The notes under the pieces were generated by a model. That model saw only the letters and a program-made list of their open reading frames with translations. It ran no database searches and was not told the DNA's origin. 64,000 bases of DNA from Taudactylus pleione. Taxonomy: Eukaryota; Chordata; Amphibia; Anura; Myobatrachidae. Where the stretch lies: the NCBI GenBank assembly GCA_031769625.1, contig JAUIMM010000211.1, positions 10,187,001 to 10,251,000 on the forward strand, read 5' to 3'. A program made the translations under genes and the position numbers. Below, one piece after another: positions 32,835 through 45,700 of the stretch (position 1 is its first letter; every line of letters begins with the position of its first letter).

Positions 32835-33168
32835 TAAGGCTGGGTACACACGTAAAGATTTTCTGTCCAACCATCCAACTAGTTAATTAGTTGGAATGAA
32901 AATCTGGTAACGTATGGGAGTAACTGATGATCAGCAATTTGCTCCTAAATGACAGAAAACAGATGAAAATGGTCGTCAGACAAGTTTGTTAAATGTTTGA
33001 TCTAAACAATTTGTTCAAACAACAGTTTTTGTCCATTTTCCGGCATTTGGGAGCAAATTGCTGATTGTCATTTTCTTTCATACCTTACCAGATTTTCATT
33101 CCAACCAATCCACTAGTTGGATGGTTGGACGGACAGAAAATCTTTACGTGTGTATGCACCATGATTTT
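32835..33168. mobile_element. Palindromic MITE, GCTGGGTACACAC ends
   Basis: About 330 bp. The left arm (AAAGATTTTCTGTCCAACCA) faces the right arm TGGTTGGACGGACAGAAAAT, with long inner complementarity. A second copy is at 35533. Confidence 0.85.
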
Positions 33169-33384
33169 ACGCTGTTCAATTTACATCGGGAAGATTCGAG
33201 CTTACTTTTGTTATGACACAGTAAAAAGCTATTTGATTATACGATTATATAATAAGAACTAAACAGGCAAAAACCTGTTTTTATTTTCTCTATTCTTCTT
33301 CTTTTAATTAAGTGTAAGAAATAACATTCCAAAAGTTTCCCCCAGCTATAGTAATATCGTATACTTGTGCGTGTATTTTACATC

Positions 33385-33597
33385 AGTCAACGGGAAATAA
33401 CATTGGAAAGGAAATCGGCCCCAGACAGACTATAGTCAGCGTTTGTGAAAACCACCTCAGAGATTTCATCTATTAGCCACAGATCGGTATTCAAAGAGAC
33501 CAGCTTTGCATTAAGCCTTTCATGTAGTTTGCATATTTGCAATAAATGGGTTACTAGCGACCTGTTGTTGTTACTGTGCCCCGTTACTGGCAACATT
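33385..33597 (-). repeat. Inverted repeat, right arm, open frame
   Basis: Reverse copy of 32423-32630. The minus frame reads the same peptide with S-L-N for S-C-N and I for T near the end, again stopping after SR. Three of about five codon differences between the arms are silent. Confidence 0.7.
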
Positions 33598-33854
33598 AAG
33601 TTAGGGCATGTTCACAGATCCGCTGTCCCTGCAGAGCTGGAAGTACGCAGAGATATGTGTCCTCATTCAACTTTTGTTTTTGTGCCATATAGCGCAAGAC
33701 TTGAGACACGCTGCACCACGGTTAGCTAATTTCGGACGTTCGCACTTCAGCATATTTTGCGCACTGCATCCTTACACATACACGAGATTGTAGCTTACTC
33801 AGGAGAAATACAGAGTGACGGATAGCACGGCGTGGCTTTGTCACAGCGCTTTTG

Positions 33855-34037
33855 GGGGTCTATTGACTAAGCAGTGTTAGGAGACAGTGAAAAGTGATAA
33901 GAAAGTGATAAAGTGCCAACCAACTGTCATCTAACAGGCTGTGTTTGAAAAATGACAGTTAGAAGCTGATTTGCTGGCACCTTATCACTTTATCACTTTT
34001 CAATCTGTCTCCTAACACTGCTTAGTAAATAGACCCC
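33855..34037. mobile_element. Palindromic CCAAT-core MITE
   Basis: Ends GGGGTCTATTGACTAAGCAG and CTGCTTAGTAAATAGACCCC, closely related to 115-292. Confidence 0.85.
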
Positions 34038-34157
34038 TTGAAGGCACATCTTTGTGTACCCAATACAATGCAGGTACAAATGCACATGGATGTAGCAAAC
34101 CAAACATACTGAGAGATGTGTATAACACCTCAAGGGGGCAAATATGAGCCTTTACTT

Positions 34158-34336
34158 AGGGCGAGATTTATTAAACCTTGTAAAGAGAACAAATGGAGGA
34201 ATCGCCCACAGCAACTAAACAGATTGTAGTTACCATTTATCCAGTGCAATCTAAAAAATGACAACTGCAATCTTATTGGTTACTATGAAAAACACCTCCA
34301 CTTGGCCCCTTTAAAAGGTTTGTTAGATCTGCCCCT
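34158..34336. mobile_element. Degenerate palindromic MITE
   Basis: AGGGCGAGATTTATTAAACC and, inverted, GGTTTGTTAGATCTGCCCC. The arms carry CAGATTGTAGTTACC facing CAACTGCAATCTTATTGG. Confidence 0.6.
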
Positions 34337-34915
34337 TCAGGAGGGAGTATATCGGGGTAGAGTAGGTGTGGGGGTACATAAATTATGTATTTTTGTGCAA
34401 ATATTGGACCAATGCAATCAGCATGCCATTTAAGCATTTCTCCATGAAGAAACCACAGTTGCATAGCGCAATCAGTCATGGAACTGTGGAAGGAGGTGAC
34501 CATTTTTGTGGGTCGAACGGTTTGTGCAGTTATTCGCCTTGCATGAAAATTACATCTAAAATCCAAGATAGAATAAATAAAATAATGACAACCAGGCGAT
34601 CGATAAACCTGAACGTCACTTTTTAATGACTTCATCTATAAAGTTCCAGTGAAGTTATGAGAAATAAATACAAGAATGTTTAATACAAAAAGTTAAGAGC
34701 AGTGATATCAATAGCAGTTGAAATTAAAGGATAATCCACAAACAATACAGAAATATTTTTATATATAGTCGACCCAGCATCTGGTTTCACCAGGAACATG
34801 TCAATTAGTAACACACAGTCACCCCCATTTCTTTGGTATAATCTGGCCAAAACCGTCCTAGGCACAAATGTGCCATTTCCGTTTTACCAGAGAGAGGAAA
34901 AATAAAATCCACACT

Positions 34916-34917
<2 letters not shown>
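34337..34917. other. Intergenic, unassigned
   Basis: No gene or clear repeat recognised. Confidence 0.4.

Positions 34918-34918
<1 letters not shown>

Positions 34919-34992
<74 letters not shown>
34919..34992. repeat. (AT)n microsatellite
   Basis: About 74 bases of uninterrupted alternating AT. Confidence 0.98.
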
Positions 34993-34996
<4 letters not shown>

Positions 34997-35532
34997 TCAG
35001 ATAGAAATTCAAGTTTTCAAAATAATTATTTATAAATATTTAAGTCTTTGAACTACATTCTCCAAGCACAGATTTCCTTACAAAACAATGGCACAGGATC
35101 GCAATGGTAACAGATCTGGAACACGAAATCCGGTAAGAATTTAGCATTTCACCGCAGTAATACCATGCCATCGCCGAAGGTGACTTGGCTTTCCAGTAGA
35201 GTTTGGTGTGTTATGAAACGCGTTGGGGTATAAAAGTTGGATACAGCTGCCTAGTTGTGACATAACATGTCCCCGAACGATGTTCCGTCTGGTGTGAGAG
35301 CGGCCACTTGAAGTTACTGGGGAGCCGCAAAGCTGAAGTTAAATAAACCTGTGATGCCGATGATTACATCACAAGTTTCCATGCCATTAGTGTCCATTTA
35401 AAGTGGAACAAAACCCTGCAAAACAACAGTACTATTTTTGTCTGGCCTTATTATCGAGCACAGGCTACCATATTTAGGCGGAAATCACCCACATCCCAAG
35501 TCACTGACTTGGATTAACAGATGCAACATCCT
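34993..35532. other. Intergenic, unassigned
   Basis: Nothing recognised. Confidence 0.4.
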
Positions 35533-35862
35533 CTTAAAGCTGGGGACACACCTAAAGATTTTCTGTCCAACCATCCAACTAGTTGATCGGTTGGAAAGAA
35601 AATCTGGTAAGGTATGAAAGCAAATGACAATCAGCAATTTGCTCCCAAATGCCAGAAAATGGACAAAAACTGTTTTGTTAAATGTTTGATCTAAACAATT
35701 TGTTCAAACTTGTCTGACCGACCATTTTCATCTGTTTTCTGGCATTTAGGAGCAAATTGATGACCATCAGTTACTCCCATACGTTACCAGATTTTCATTC
35801 CAACCAATCAACTAGTTGGCTGGTTGGATGTAAGTTGGTCTAGTGTGTGGCCAGCTTTACTC
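35533..35862. mobile_element. Palindromic MITE, GCTGGGGACACAC ends
   Basis: Second copy of the 32835 family, in the opposite arm order. Ends AAAGCTGGGGACACAC and GTGTGTGGCCAGCTTT. The inner arms are AGATTTTCTGTCCAACC and AGATTTTCATTCCAACC. Confidence 0.85.
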
Positions 35863-36636
35863 TATATAAAGAAAATTCCACATGGGTAAATAGATGTCTG
35901 TTAACGGGAGGATTGGAAAGTTTTAGATGTAGTTGTTATATCTCATTGGATTAGCTCAGATTTAACAAATAAAGTAAAAATCAGTCCCGTCAAAGACTCT
36001 TGATGTCTCGATATGGCCGCTGGAGAGAAACTTGTGTTGGATGAGAAAACGTTCCGTCATTATGAGGTCATTGATTCCGAAAAATTTTAAAATTTTTTTT
36101 TACAGGTTTTCAAATGTATTAACCCATTCAAAGAGGGATTATTGAATTTGACGGCCTTTTAAAATCAGTGACTGCTAAAGTCTTACTTGTGAATTCAAAG
36201 AAACAGAAATAAATGAGAAAATCTCCGCCACGTAGTGTATAATTACTGGCGTAGGGTGTCCAACACTTCGTGAAACCATTCAATGTCAGCTCTAACAGAG
36301 GGCTTGGAGCTCTCCAGCAGTTGCCTACAGTGTCACGGGTAGTGTAATTAACTAAAACGTATGGAGCTTAGAAGTTTGCCAAAAACTTTCCGCTAATATT
36401 TGAGGCTACTCGTAGCTCCGATCTACTACGGAACTACAGCTCCCAGTATGCCCTGCCAGACAAAAAGTTTAGTTTATTATTTAGGTTACAAAATTAAAAA
36501 AAAAAAAAGTTTTCAAACTTTTTTCCGCCAGTCAAGCGCATAGCAAAAATTCTCAGTATCAGAGTCAGACGCCTGTAACAGACTTATTACATACACAGGA
36601 TAAGGCACATAGGATAGGTATAAAGTGGTCGCTGCC
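35863..36636. other. PARVB 3' UTR and flank
   Basis: Downstream of the PARVB stop. Includes the AATAAA at 36473 and a half repeat GGAACTACAGCTCCCAGTAT (36430) akin to the MITE at 38345. Confidence 0.45.
36473..36478 (-). terminator. Candidate PARVB poly(A) signal
   Basis: AATAAA on the minus strand about 160 bp after the PARVB stop codon. It is the nearest canonical hexamer. The true 3' UTR could be longer, and part of this stretch resembles a dispersed repeat (see 36421-36475). Confidence 0.35.
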
Positions 36637-36713
36637 TCATTCAATGTTCTTGTACTTTGTAAACAGGTTGTACAACACCCTCAGTGTGGACTTCAAATCC
36701 AGATTAACAATGT
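36637..36713 (-). CDS. PARVB: PARVB terminal coding exon with stop
   Basis: 77 bp after a TTTGCAG acceptor. It encodes IVNLDLKSTLRVLYNLFTKY, then KNIE and TGA (36639-36637), preceded by the split aspartate. The C-terminal end agrees with mammalian beta-parvin apart from conservative changes. Confidence 0.95.
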
Positions 36714-39700
36714 CTGCAAATAAAACAAACAAAAAAAATAAAATTATTATTATTATTGCCATTAAAATGTGCGACGGGCAACGGTGTGCACCATAGATAA
36801 AGGATCCCGCAATCAATTTTAAAGACCATTTATTTTTAATCTAAAAGCACTCAGGATTCTGACAGCTGCTGGTTACAATAAAACACAGAATAGGTCAGGA
36901 AAATCAGCGCCAGCGGTCAGTAATATCCTAGAATCGGTCCATAAATCCTCAGGAACTATTATAAACTCCATATTTGTTTTGTATTGATCTTCCGATCCAT
37001 TATTGTTAAGCAGAAGGTGTAAAAGTTTGTAGCGCCAGCCAAAGAATGTTTAAAAGAGCCGTAGCCATGGCAGCAAATTGAACCAATTAGAGTCCGCGTC
37101 TGTACATGGTCGCGGGGAAAGGAAATGGAGTTGTCAAGCTTTGTTGTGAGTAGCACCGTCTATTATCACATTGATTTATAATTCTCATCACCTCAAGGCT
37201 TTGTGCACAAGTCATCATAATAACCCCAATTTAAAGAATCATTTTATTCCTAGGCGAGCAGTCACTTCAGGGGCGAAATACTGAGACACCAAGAAACTGA
37301 GAATTACATTCTGCACAGGCAAACGCTTCTGCACAAATACTGCCGATCAACAGAGGAATAAAGTCCCGCCTTGTATATCTATATGGAATCCGTATGATTT
37401 ACCACCGGATCCCTGGCCGGCGGTTCAAAACCCGACAGCGGCTGGCCGAACAGGATGAAAATCCCGATCGTCCCCAGGCAAGTATTCACTAACCTATTCC
37501 CCCACCCTAACCCTCTTTAGGGTGCCTAACCCTAACCTTCCCCCCCAGTGCCTAACCCTCCCCCCTTCCCCGCCGCCTAAACCTAAGTCCCCCGGTGGGG
37601 TTCCTAACCCTAACACTCCCTCTAGCCTAAACCTAACCTCCTGGGGGAGGGGGGTGCCTAACCCTAAGTACCCCCCGGGAGCCCTAAACCTAACCCTGCC
37701 CCCCCCCCCCCCCCCGTGGCTGTCCACAGTGACGCCCGGCATCACTGCGATCAGGATGCCCGGGCGCCGGTCTCCCGGCCTAGATGTAGACGCCCGTCAT
37801 TTAACCCTCGCTGGGATAAAGCAGTCGGGAAGCCGGCTGTCGGGATTAGGTCCGCCGGCTTCCCGATTGCATACCATCTATATATGCTTTAAGCCTCTCC
37901 CGTTACTATTTGTGCAGCTAATCTTGCAAGACTAAAGTTTGCAAACTCTACTGAACATCCTAATAGGGCCTGCAGCAGGTGTGCACGCTAACTGCGCGCT
38001 ATGGCGATACGCGCACACACGTGGCCGATGTTGGAAGTAATGCGCATGAGACGCAAAACTAATATGGATGCAACAGCCGAGGATTTCTCCGGGCGTTCCA
38101 GGGCGATAACCGGGGGATGGTAGCCGATGTATCGCAGGCAAGTTTCGGCAGTACGACCTATGGCACATCGAAAGACGCTGCGAGAAAGAAAAACACCGCT
38201 GCCAGCGGGGGCACCCCAGTGGGAGTAGAATCAGTGCAGCATTAGCATAAAGACACGGACGCGGCTGCGCGCACCTCTCAAATCAGGCCCCCAGTGTGTA
38301 GGGAGCCATTTTGTGAGCAGACATTGGGGTCTCTAAACTCTAGACCAGGCCTGGCCAACCTGTTGTGAAACTACAAGTCCCAGCATGACCTGCCACATTT
38401 TTGCTATTAGGGAATGCTAAAACTGTGGCAGGGAATGCTGGGACTTGTAGTTTCACAACAGCTGGGGAGCCACAGGTTGGCCAGACAGCAAGGGAAGACT
38501 GACGATTAGTAAAAATAAACACTTCATACCTTCCGGCCTGGCTTTTGGTTTCTTGAGTCCTCCATCTTGCATGAGCTCAAATGCAAAAGAGATGTTATGA
38601 ACCTGCAGGGAGATATTGCATTGATATGTGAGGACACGCGTGTGTAATTATAATGATCTCAGGGCCTGATTCAGACCAGGTCGCACCCGGGTCGATGGTG
38701 GCCTAGAGCACATGCGCACGATGAAGGCGGCTCTGTCGTGCACATGCGCGAGACCCGGATAGCGACAATGCGTCACTCCAGGTCTCGCACCAAAGGCGGC
38801 GTGCTGTCGATGTTGAGTAACAGCACGCCCCCTCTGGTGGGCGGGCCGGGGGGGGGGGGTGGCTGCCCAAACGTAGGCGTTCCCATGTGAATGCCTACTG
38901 TTTGGGGCCGGCCCCACTGACATCACAAGTTAAGTCGGTGGAGAGATTCTCTCTGGGGCTTGCGGCAAAGAGACCCTACCACAAGGGTCTCGTCGCAAGC
39001 CAGATGGTCGCGATGGTCTTGACCATCGCGACCATCTTCCTGGCCGCTCGCTATAGCTGTGGGTGGTCACAGCTATACGAGCAGCCAGGAGGCCGTTGAA
39101 AAAAAAAAAAAAAAAAAAGACCGGCCCTGATTCAGCGCGAGCGCTCTGTCAGAGCGTTCGGCTCTGAATCAGGGCCTCTGTCTGGTCTGTGAAACACTCT
39201 CAGAAATGAGGGATATACTGCAGCACATATGGGCAGACACGTGGCTGAGACAAGGAGTAATAGGTGTTTGGGGAACTTACACAACAGACAAAATTTAAAA
39301 TAAAACATAAAATAGGACCGCCCAAAATATTCAAATAATTATAATAGGGAACCAAATAAAATGCAACAATAGTTCCATGCGGGAAACGCAACTGACGGCT
39401 GATGCTACTTGAAAGACAAAATTGGTGTTTCTTTACCAAGGCACAGAACTATTCTACAATAAATGAAATGATTTTTTGGGGTAAACATAAAGTCCATTTT
39501 GAAGAGGCATTTCACCCAATACTTACAATGGAGTTAAACTACACCATTATACAGAAATCTAACTAAACCCACCAGCGTTCGCTCCCATTTGGAGGTTCCT
39601 AAATTGCATCAATGGCCTAGCGAGCCTTTCACTCCTACTGACAACTACCTATATCAAACAGGCCGCTGCGTTGTCAGGGGCCCTCCCACACACTAAAGTT

Positions 39701-42700
39701 TACGGTTGAGCATCTGGAAGGCGGCCATCTTAGTAGGAGAGAAGTGGGCACCGCTAGACATTCACAGCCTTCAGGAAATCTGACGACCCCGAGAGGATCG
39801 TCAGACCCCCAACTACGCTGTATTCTGTAATAGAGCAGCACCCCCAACCAAAGTGAAATCGTGGCTTTGGGCGGACTTATCTAGGTTTCTGCCGTTTCAT
39901 ATTTACTAACATTTTAAAATGGTTCTGAGGGGCAAATATTTACGCTTTGGGACAGTCCCTGTAAATCTGTTTCGCTAATGTAAAATCATTTAGAGGTGAT
40001 GGCAAACATGGGATTAAACACTATATAGAGGGCTCCGCTTACCTTCTGATCAAAGCTTTCTGGGGTCAGGTAGAAGTTATACAGGGGGATGAAATAGTTC
40101 TCCAGAAGTCCCATGAGAAGGACGAGGTAAACTCCATCTGCAAACTATCAAAAGAATAAATGAAGCACCTGGAAGGCAAAGTAAGGGCACTCTCATGGCA
40201 GACTGTATAGTGGTATGCTTTTAATATATGTACATATGGGACGAGAGGGGGGTAACTGGCAAAAGTTAAGCTCGGCTGGTACCCCTTTGCGTCAGGAATA
40301 ACGTCAGGAATAACGTCAGGAATAACGCCAGCTGTGCTTCCCTAAGTTTGTAAAATGTCGCAACATAATCATTATCCTGGAGATATTATTCTATAATACA
40401 ACAGGTTACGTCTGAGAAGGTTCGGCGGCAGTCTGCGCTCGCCAGTAATTGTGCCTCTATTTTTGGTGTTGGGATCCTCATCTGTAGATGGTTTGGTGCC
40501 AAATCCCATAGGGGGGGTCTGAGCAGAAGGAGGCAAAGACAATGCATGGATCAACCTCTCTGAGAACAGCTTTACTAACTAGGGTAGGAAAAGGTCTGAC
40601 CTGCCGTATACTTAGAGCCCATACAAGAGAGGGGGACCTGGGAATTACAAGACTTGAACTACAGCACTGGGACTCACAGGACTGTTGTGGATACAGGGAT
40701 CAGAGGCAATAAGCGGAAAGAAAGGTGAAATTCCTTCTACAATCCATATCGCCTCTGTGGATAGAATATGCCAATCAGGAAGACGTAAACCATCAACAAG
40801 CAGCACACCGCCCAGACACAGCATCACAGCGCCACCTATGGGTCTGAGCAATTATATTTTAGTCATGTCTCAGTGCCTCCGGTGATAAATGTTGAGACCA
40901 TAATTTTAAAGCCGCCAGTCACGGCAAAGCCCGGATTATTTCTCTGTGTGTGTCCATGCAGGGAGACAAACCCGGGCCGGACCCCTGGTTTGGCGGCAGG
41001 TACAAGAGACGTAACCCAGTAGATCACATGGACTTGTGCCCCAAAGATTGGCGCTAATTTATAGGCCTATATCTGGTCAGGGTTTCCCTGCCTTGTCTAT
41101 GTTACATGAGCACAGTGTGACTGCTAAACCACTTTAAGGGGTACATTTACTAAAGTGAGATTTTTTAGAAGTGAGTTTTAGAAGAGATGTTGCCCATAGC
41201 AACCAATCAGATTCTAGCTATTATCTTCTAGAAGGTGCTAGTTAAATGTTAAGTAGAATCTGATTGGTTGCTATGGGCAACATCACTTTCAAAACTCACT
41301 TCTAAAAACCTCTCACTTTAGTAAATTTACCCCTAAGAGTTATGTCTCTGCTGGTGAATTAATGGTTAATAAATCTCCATATTCTCTTCTTAGAGATTTG
41401 CCTGGGTGTGAAAATGCTTTTCTACAGGCACAGAATTAGGGCAGGTGATTGCCTAGTCAGGATATATACTTAATTAATTAGGCACCTTTCCTTCATTTAC
41501 AGCTGTCACCTTGCTCAGAGGAAATTACACTGGTGCGCAAACTCTTGGAAAGCATTTTGAGATTAATTGGTCCATCTGAAGGCAAATTACTTTTTGGTCT
41601 GGATTCATCAACCAATGATATTCTTGTTATCCCTAATTAGTAATCTTAAATGGTGCTCCAACCAATCAGCTCCTAACTATCAGTTGTTTGAACAATGATA
41701 GAGGAGCGGATTGGTTGGAGCACCATTAAAGCTTAGTAATGAGTGAGAACAAGAGTATCACTCCTTGATAAATCTGGGCCTTGGTTACAGCTTGCAGGAG
41801 AGCGAACAGGGACCATCATCAAATACCAGACCTCCCATTGGTACAAGAACATCAGTCTGTGTTGCTGTAGGTTCTACAGGCCTCTGTAACACGGTGTATC
41901 CTTATAAGATGTGCCTTTAACCAAAATGGCTGTTCAGGTAGGGATGAGTGGCCGGACAGATTGCTGAACTGAGCAGATGCCCACTGGAGGTTCTTTAACC
42001 CATAGTGATTGGGGAGAGGTGGCCTAAAGGCATGGGAGCACCTTAGAGAGGGTAAAACGAGCCTAGAAGCAGACACCAATCAAAGCTGGCACCAGCAGTG
42101 ACCGCTCACAGCTGCAGTCAGGCTAGGTAGCCATGACGTTACATCATCAGGTAAAGCAGTTTGTTTCTAGTACACCATACAAAACGCCAGACAGCCAATG
42201 TCTTTCGGTGGTCACACCTGCCAGCATCGACCATATTATTTGTATATAAGCGACTGTGACATGTCATCGTGCGAGGATCTCCTCGCAGATATCCACGGTG
42301 ACACTCACCTGAGTCTCCAGCTCCGTTACCTCCAGGTTCAGCTTGTTGAGATGTTTATTCACAAATGTGATCAGTGACTGTAACGGAAGCAAACGCACAA
42401 CAGGTCAACAAATGATTCTTCGGATGGAAAACCAAGTTCGGCGATAACAGCGCTAAAACACGTTACCTTCTTTACAACACTCAGTTTATCAGGGGCGTGG
42501 TCAAATAGGGTGTCAAACGCGTCACGCTCTAGAATAAGGAGGGGGAAAGAAAGTTACAGGAGTCTGTATACACTTCATCTGTATTAGGAGTTCACTGTGG
42601 AAGCTGTAAGCAGCCATTTTTATGTGAAAAACAAGCTTAAGGACTAATAGGACCTCCACACCCCGAGCATAAGCCAAAATGGATCCAATCGAAATCCTTA

Positions 42701-45700
42701 ACAGGGAGGTATGAAGAACCACATAATGGGTCATTAGGCAAAATTGAGATTTGTTCTGTGAGAAAGTATAAATTTATAAATAAGTTTCTATAAACATATA
42801 TACACACACACATATACACATATGTATATATGTTTATAGAACCTATTCTACAGTATATATGTATGCGAAAATTATACATTAAAATTATACATTATTTTGT
42901 ATTTTATCACTATTCTGTGCTGCTGGGGGACCCTGCTCCTTCCACTATATAACGCTCAGTCTGTGGCTTCCTGCTGCCTCCATTCCCCTCCTCACATCAT
43001 GTCACTGCCCCTGTCACATGCAGCCCTGTCGTCACTAACACCTCACTCATCTCCTGATATACTCTGTGCTGCTGGGGGATACTGCTCCTTCCACTAGATA
43101 ACTCTCAGTCTGTGGCTTCCTGCTGCCTCCATTCCCCTCCTCCCATCAAGTCACCTGCAGCCCTGTCCTCACTAACACCTCACTCATCTCCTGATATACT
43201 CTGTGCTGCTGGGGACCCTGCTCCTTCCACTATATAACTCTCAGTCTGTGGCTTCCCGACTATCTCTATGCCCCATCTCCCATCGTGACACTGCCATAAT
43301 CATTTCCTACTTACCAAATTTTCCCATCATCATCCTAAAGTAAGAAGAAAAAAACAAAAGTGGGGTTTTAGAACATAAATATCAGGTCCATCTATGAGGT
43401 GAACATGCAATCAAATCTATACATGGAAAAGTTACAGACAGTACAAAGTAAGAATAGGACAGAGTCATTATGCGCTAATGGCTTTCATATATAAAGGCTT
43501 AGAAAGGTCTGACATATGCTCATTAGGAGCAGGTACATCAATAAAATGTTGCTGTACAACAGTTATCCCATACTGTGCTGCAAGACCGTCACTTACTGAT
43601 AAAGCCGTTTGTAGATCACATAAAGCAAGAGACATGGGCTGGCCACATGCTGGGTTATGACAGCCGGTATCAAGCACGTGGCCTGAAGCAGTGCACCGCG
43701 GCTCTAATACCATCACTATTCCCGATTGTGATCCAATCTAGGCTTCTGCTCTATAAACCTGTGTATGTGCTCACTATCTGCACCTATTGCCAGGACCCAG
43801 CACAGAGCAATGGTCGGATCATCTCAGCCTGTATGACCTGCGTATGGCCAAGCTGGAAGACGGCGCAGCCTGTGCCCACACAAGTCACTGGTCAGGACAC
43901 CTGCGTTATCCCAGGAAGATCGGCATGCCCAAGAAATATCCAATCATATTGGTTTAGACCATTTTACAGCATCTCTGGTAACCTAGGCCAGGAAAATGCA
44001 AAAACTATCCCCAGTGTGGTCAGGAAGACTGGATCTCAGGCACTACGGCCGTCCATGTGCATGGCCAAACTGAAACGCACTTTAGATTTTTGGCGCGAGC
44101 AGCGGGATTTTTGCATAATTTTCTTGTGGTCAATTTAGTGCTCCATATTTACTTGTTATCCACAACAACAAGCGACACAGCACCGAATTTGGTCATTTGG
44201 ACCCAGGGGAGGAATGGAATCTAAGAATGGATATTGCTCATACAGAGGTGTCCTCCTACGTAGGTCATGTGCGACTCGGCTTGCGCTGAGCGTCTTTTTA
44301 GCTCGATAGCGCTACAGTGCAGCGGCTTTTTCTCACGCCATGTTTCGTTGCGCTTCATCTGCGACTCTGCATGTGTTTAAAACAAATTCTTGTGCGGTTA
44401 AAGTCACAGCCTGGTGTCTTTGGTACAGGTTGGTGTTTTGCCGCGTCTGCGCTGCGAGTAAGATGCAAATTTAAAGTCGCTACGCTACACTTGTGCCACA
44501 TGGCGTATTGAGGCAGGGTATATGAGGACATCTGTACGTGACTGAATTATTTTGGAAAATACATTAAACCAGGGAACACGTACAGAAGAAAACTGGTTTC
44601 TCTTTGTACAGTATAAAGCTGCTGCATTTAGATTCAGCAGCCATTTTGTGTATTGACCCCTTTTTGGCAGGTCAACAAAATTTTATCTGCCAAAAACCAG
44701 GTCTGCACTGGTATAAAAAAAAAATATATCACTAATGAATAGTATAGTAGTAAAAAGGGACATTCAAATAGAAAAACTATGTGGAGGCTCCCATTTTATG
44801 TTCTGAACCAATGAATTGGGGATGTCTAACTCCTAGAGAATGGATAGGCTGAATTTTCATGAATCTTGGTTCAGCCCACAAAATGGCTGACTCTGCAGGA
44901 ACAAGTAACATAAGCAAGGAGCGAATCCTATATAATAATTAGATACAGTGCAAAGAGGCCACAGAGCAAAAAAGAGTTTGGCTTTTGAGTGACCAAGCCG
45001 ACTATTTTATTAATAATCTGGTATATGCTCTGGAAAGGGTGAGCTACCGCTATTAGAAGAGGGTGTACACCAATGATGTCATTACGCACTTGATAAATGT
45101 GGGAAATATACTTCATTTTGAGAAGATCGTGTGGACACAGCGGTGTCTGCATGACTTTGGGGGCCGAAACGCTTGATAAATCCTATTCCCGGCACGGTGA
45201 TAGGGCGTAGTCGGGGCTCGGTTCTGCAACCTTACAGATCTGACTAGACACTGTGGGCCTCATTCAGAGGCAGTCGGAGGATGCAATCGGTCGCTCAGAA
45301 ACTGGGCGGCCGCTTGCATCCTGACCGCCCGCCTCTGTTGCGGTCGTTAGGCTGTGGGTTAACACCCACAGCTCTAACGACCGCTCCAGTGATGGTCGCG
45401 ATGGTCATAGACCATTGCGACCATCGGGGCTTACGACGAGACCCTAGGGTAGGGTCTCCCTTGTCGTAAGCCCCGGAGAGCTTCTGGCTCTGTCTGAGCC
45501 GGAAGCTCTCCACTGACATCACTAGTGATGTCAGTGGGGCCTCCCCCAAACGGCAGGCGTTCCCATGGGAACGCCTCCGTTTGGGCTGCCACCCCCCCGG
45601 CCTGCCTTCCAAACGGGGCGAGCTGTCAATCAACATCGACAGCTCGCCCCCTTTGGATCGAGACCCGCTACGACCGGCGCTGTCGGTCGTAGTGGGTCTC

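Noticed and set aside
37495..37710. True telomere or chromosome end
   Set aside because: The CCTAACC units are irregular, interrupted by C-runs and enclosed in a repeated element. The PARVB gene continues on both sides.
43575..44138. 187-codon plus-strand frame
   Set aside because: No recognisable domain, lies in a PARVB intron, and has no splice or promoter context. Probably chance.
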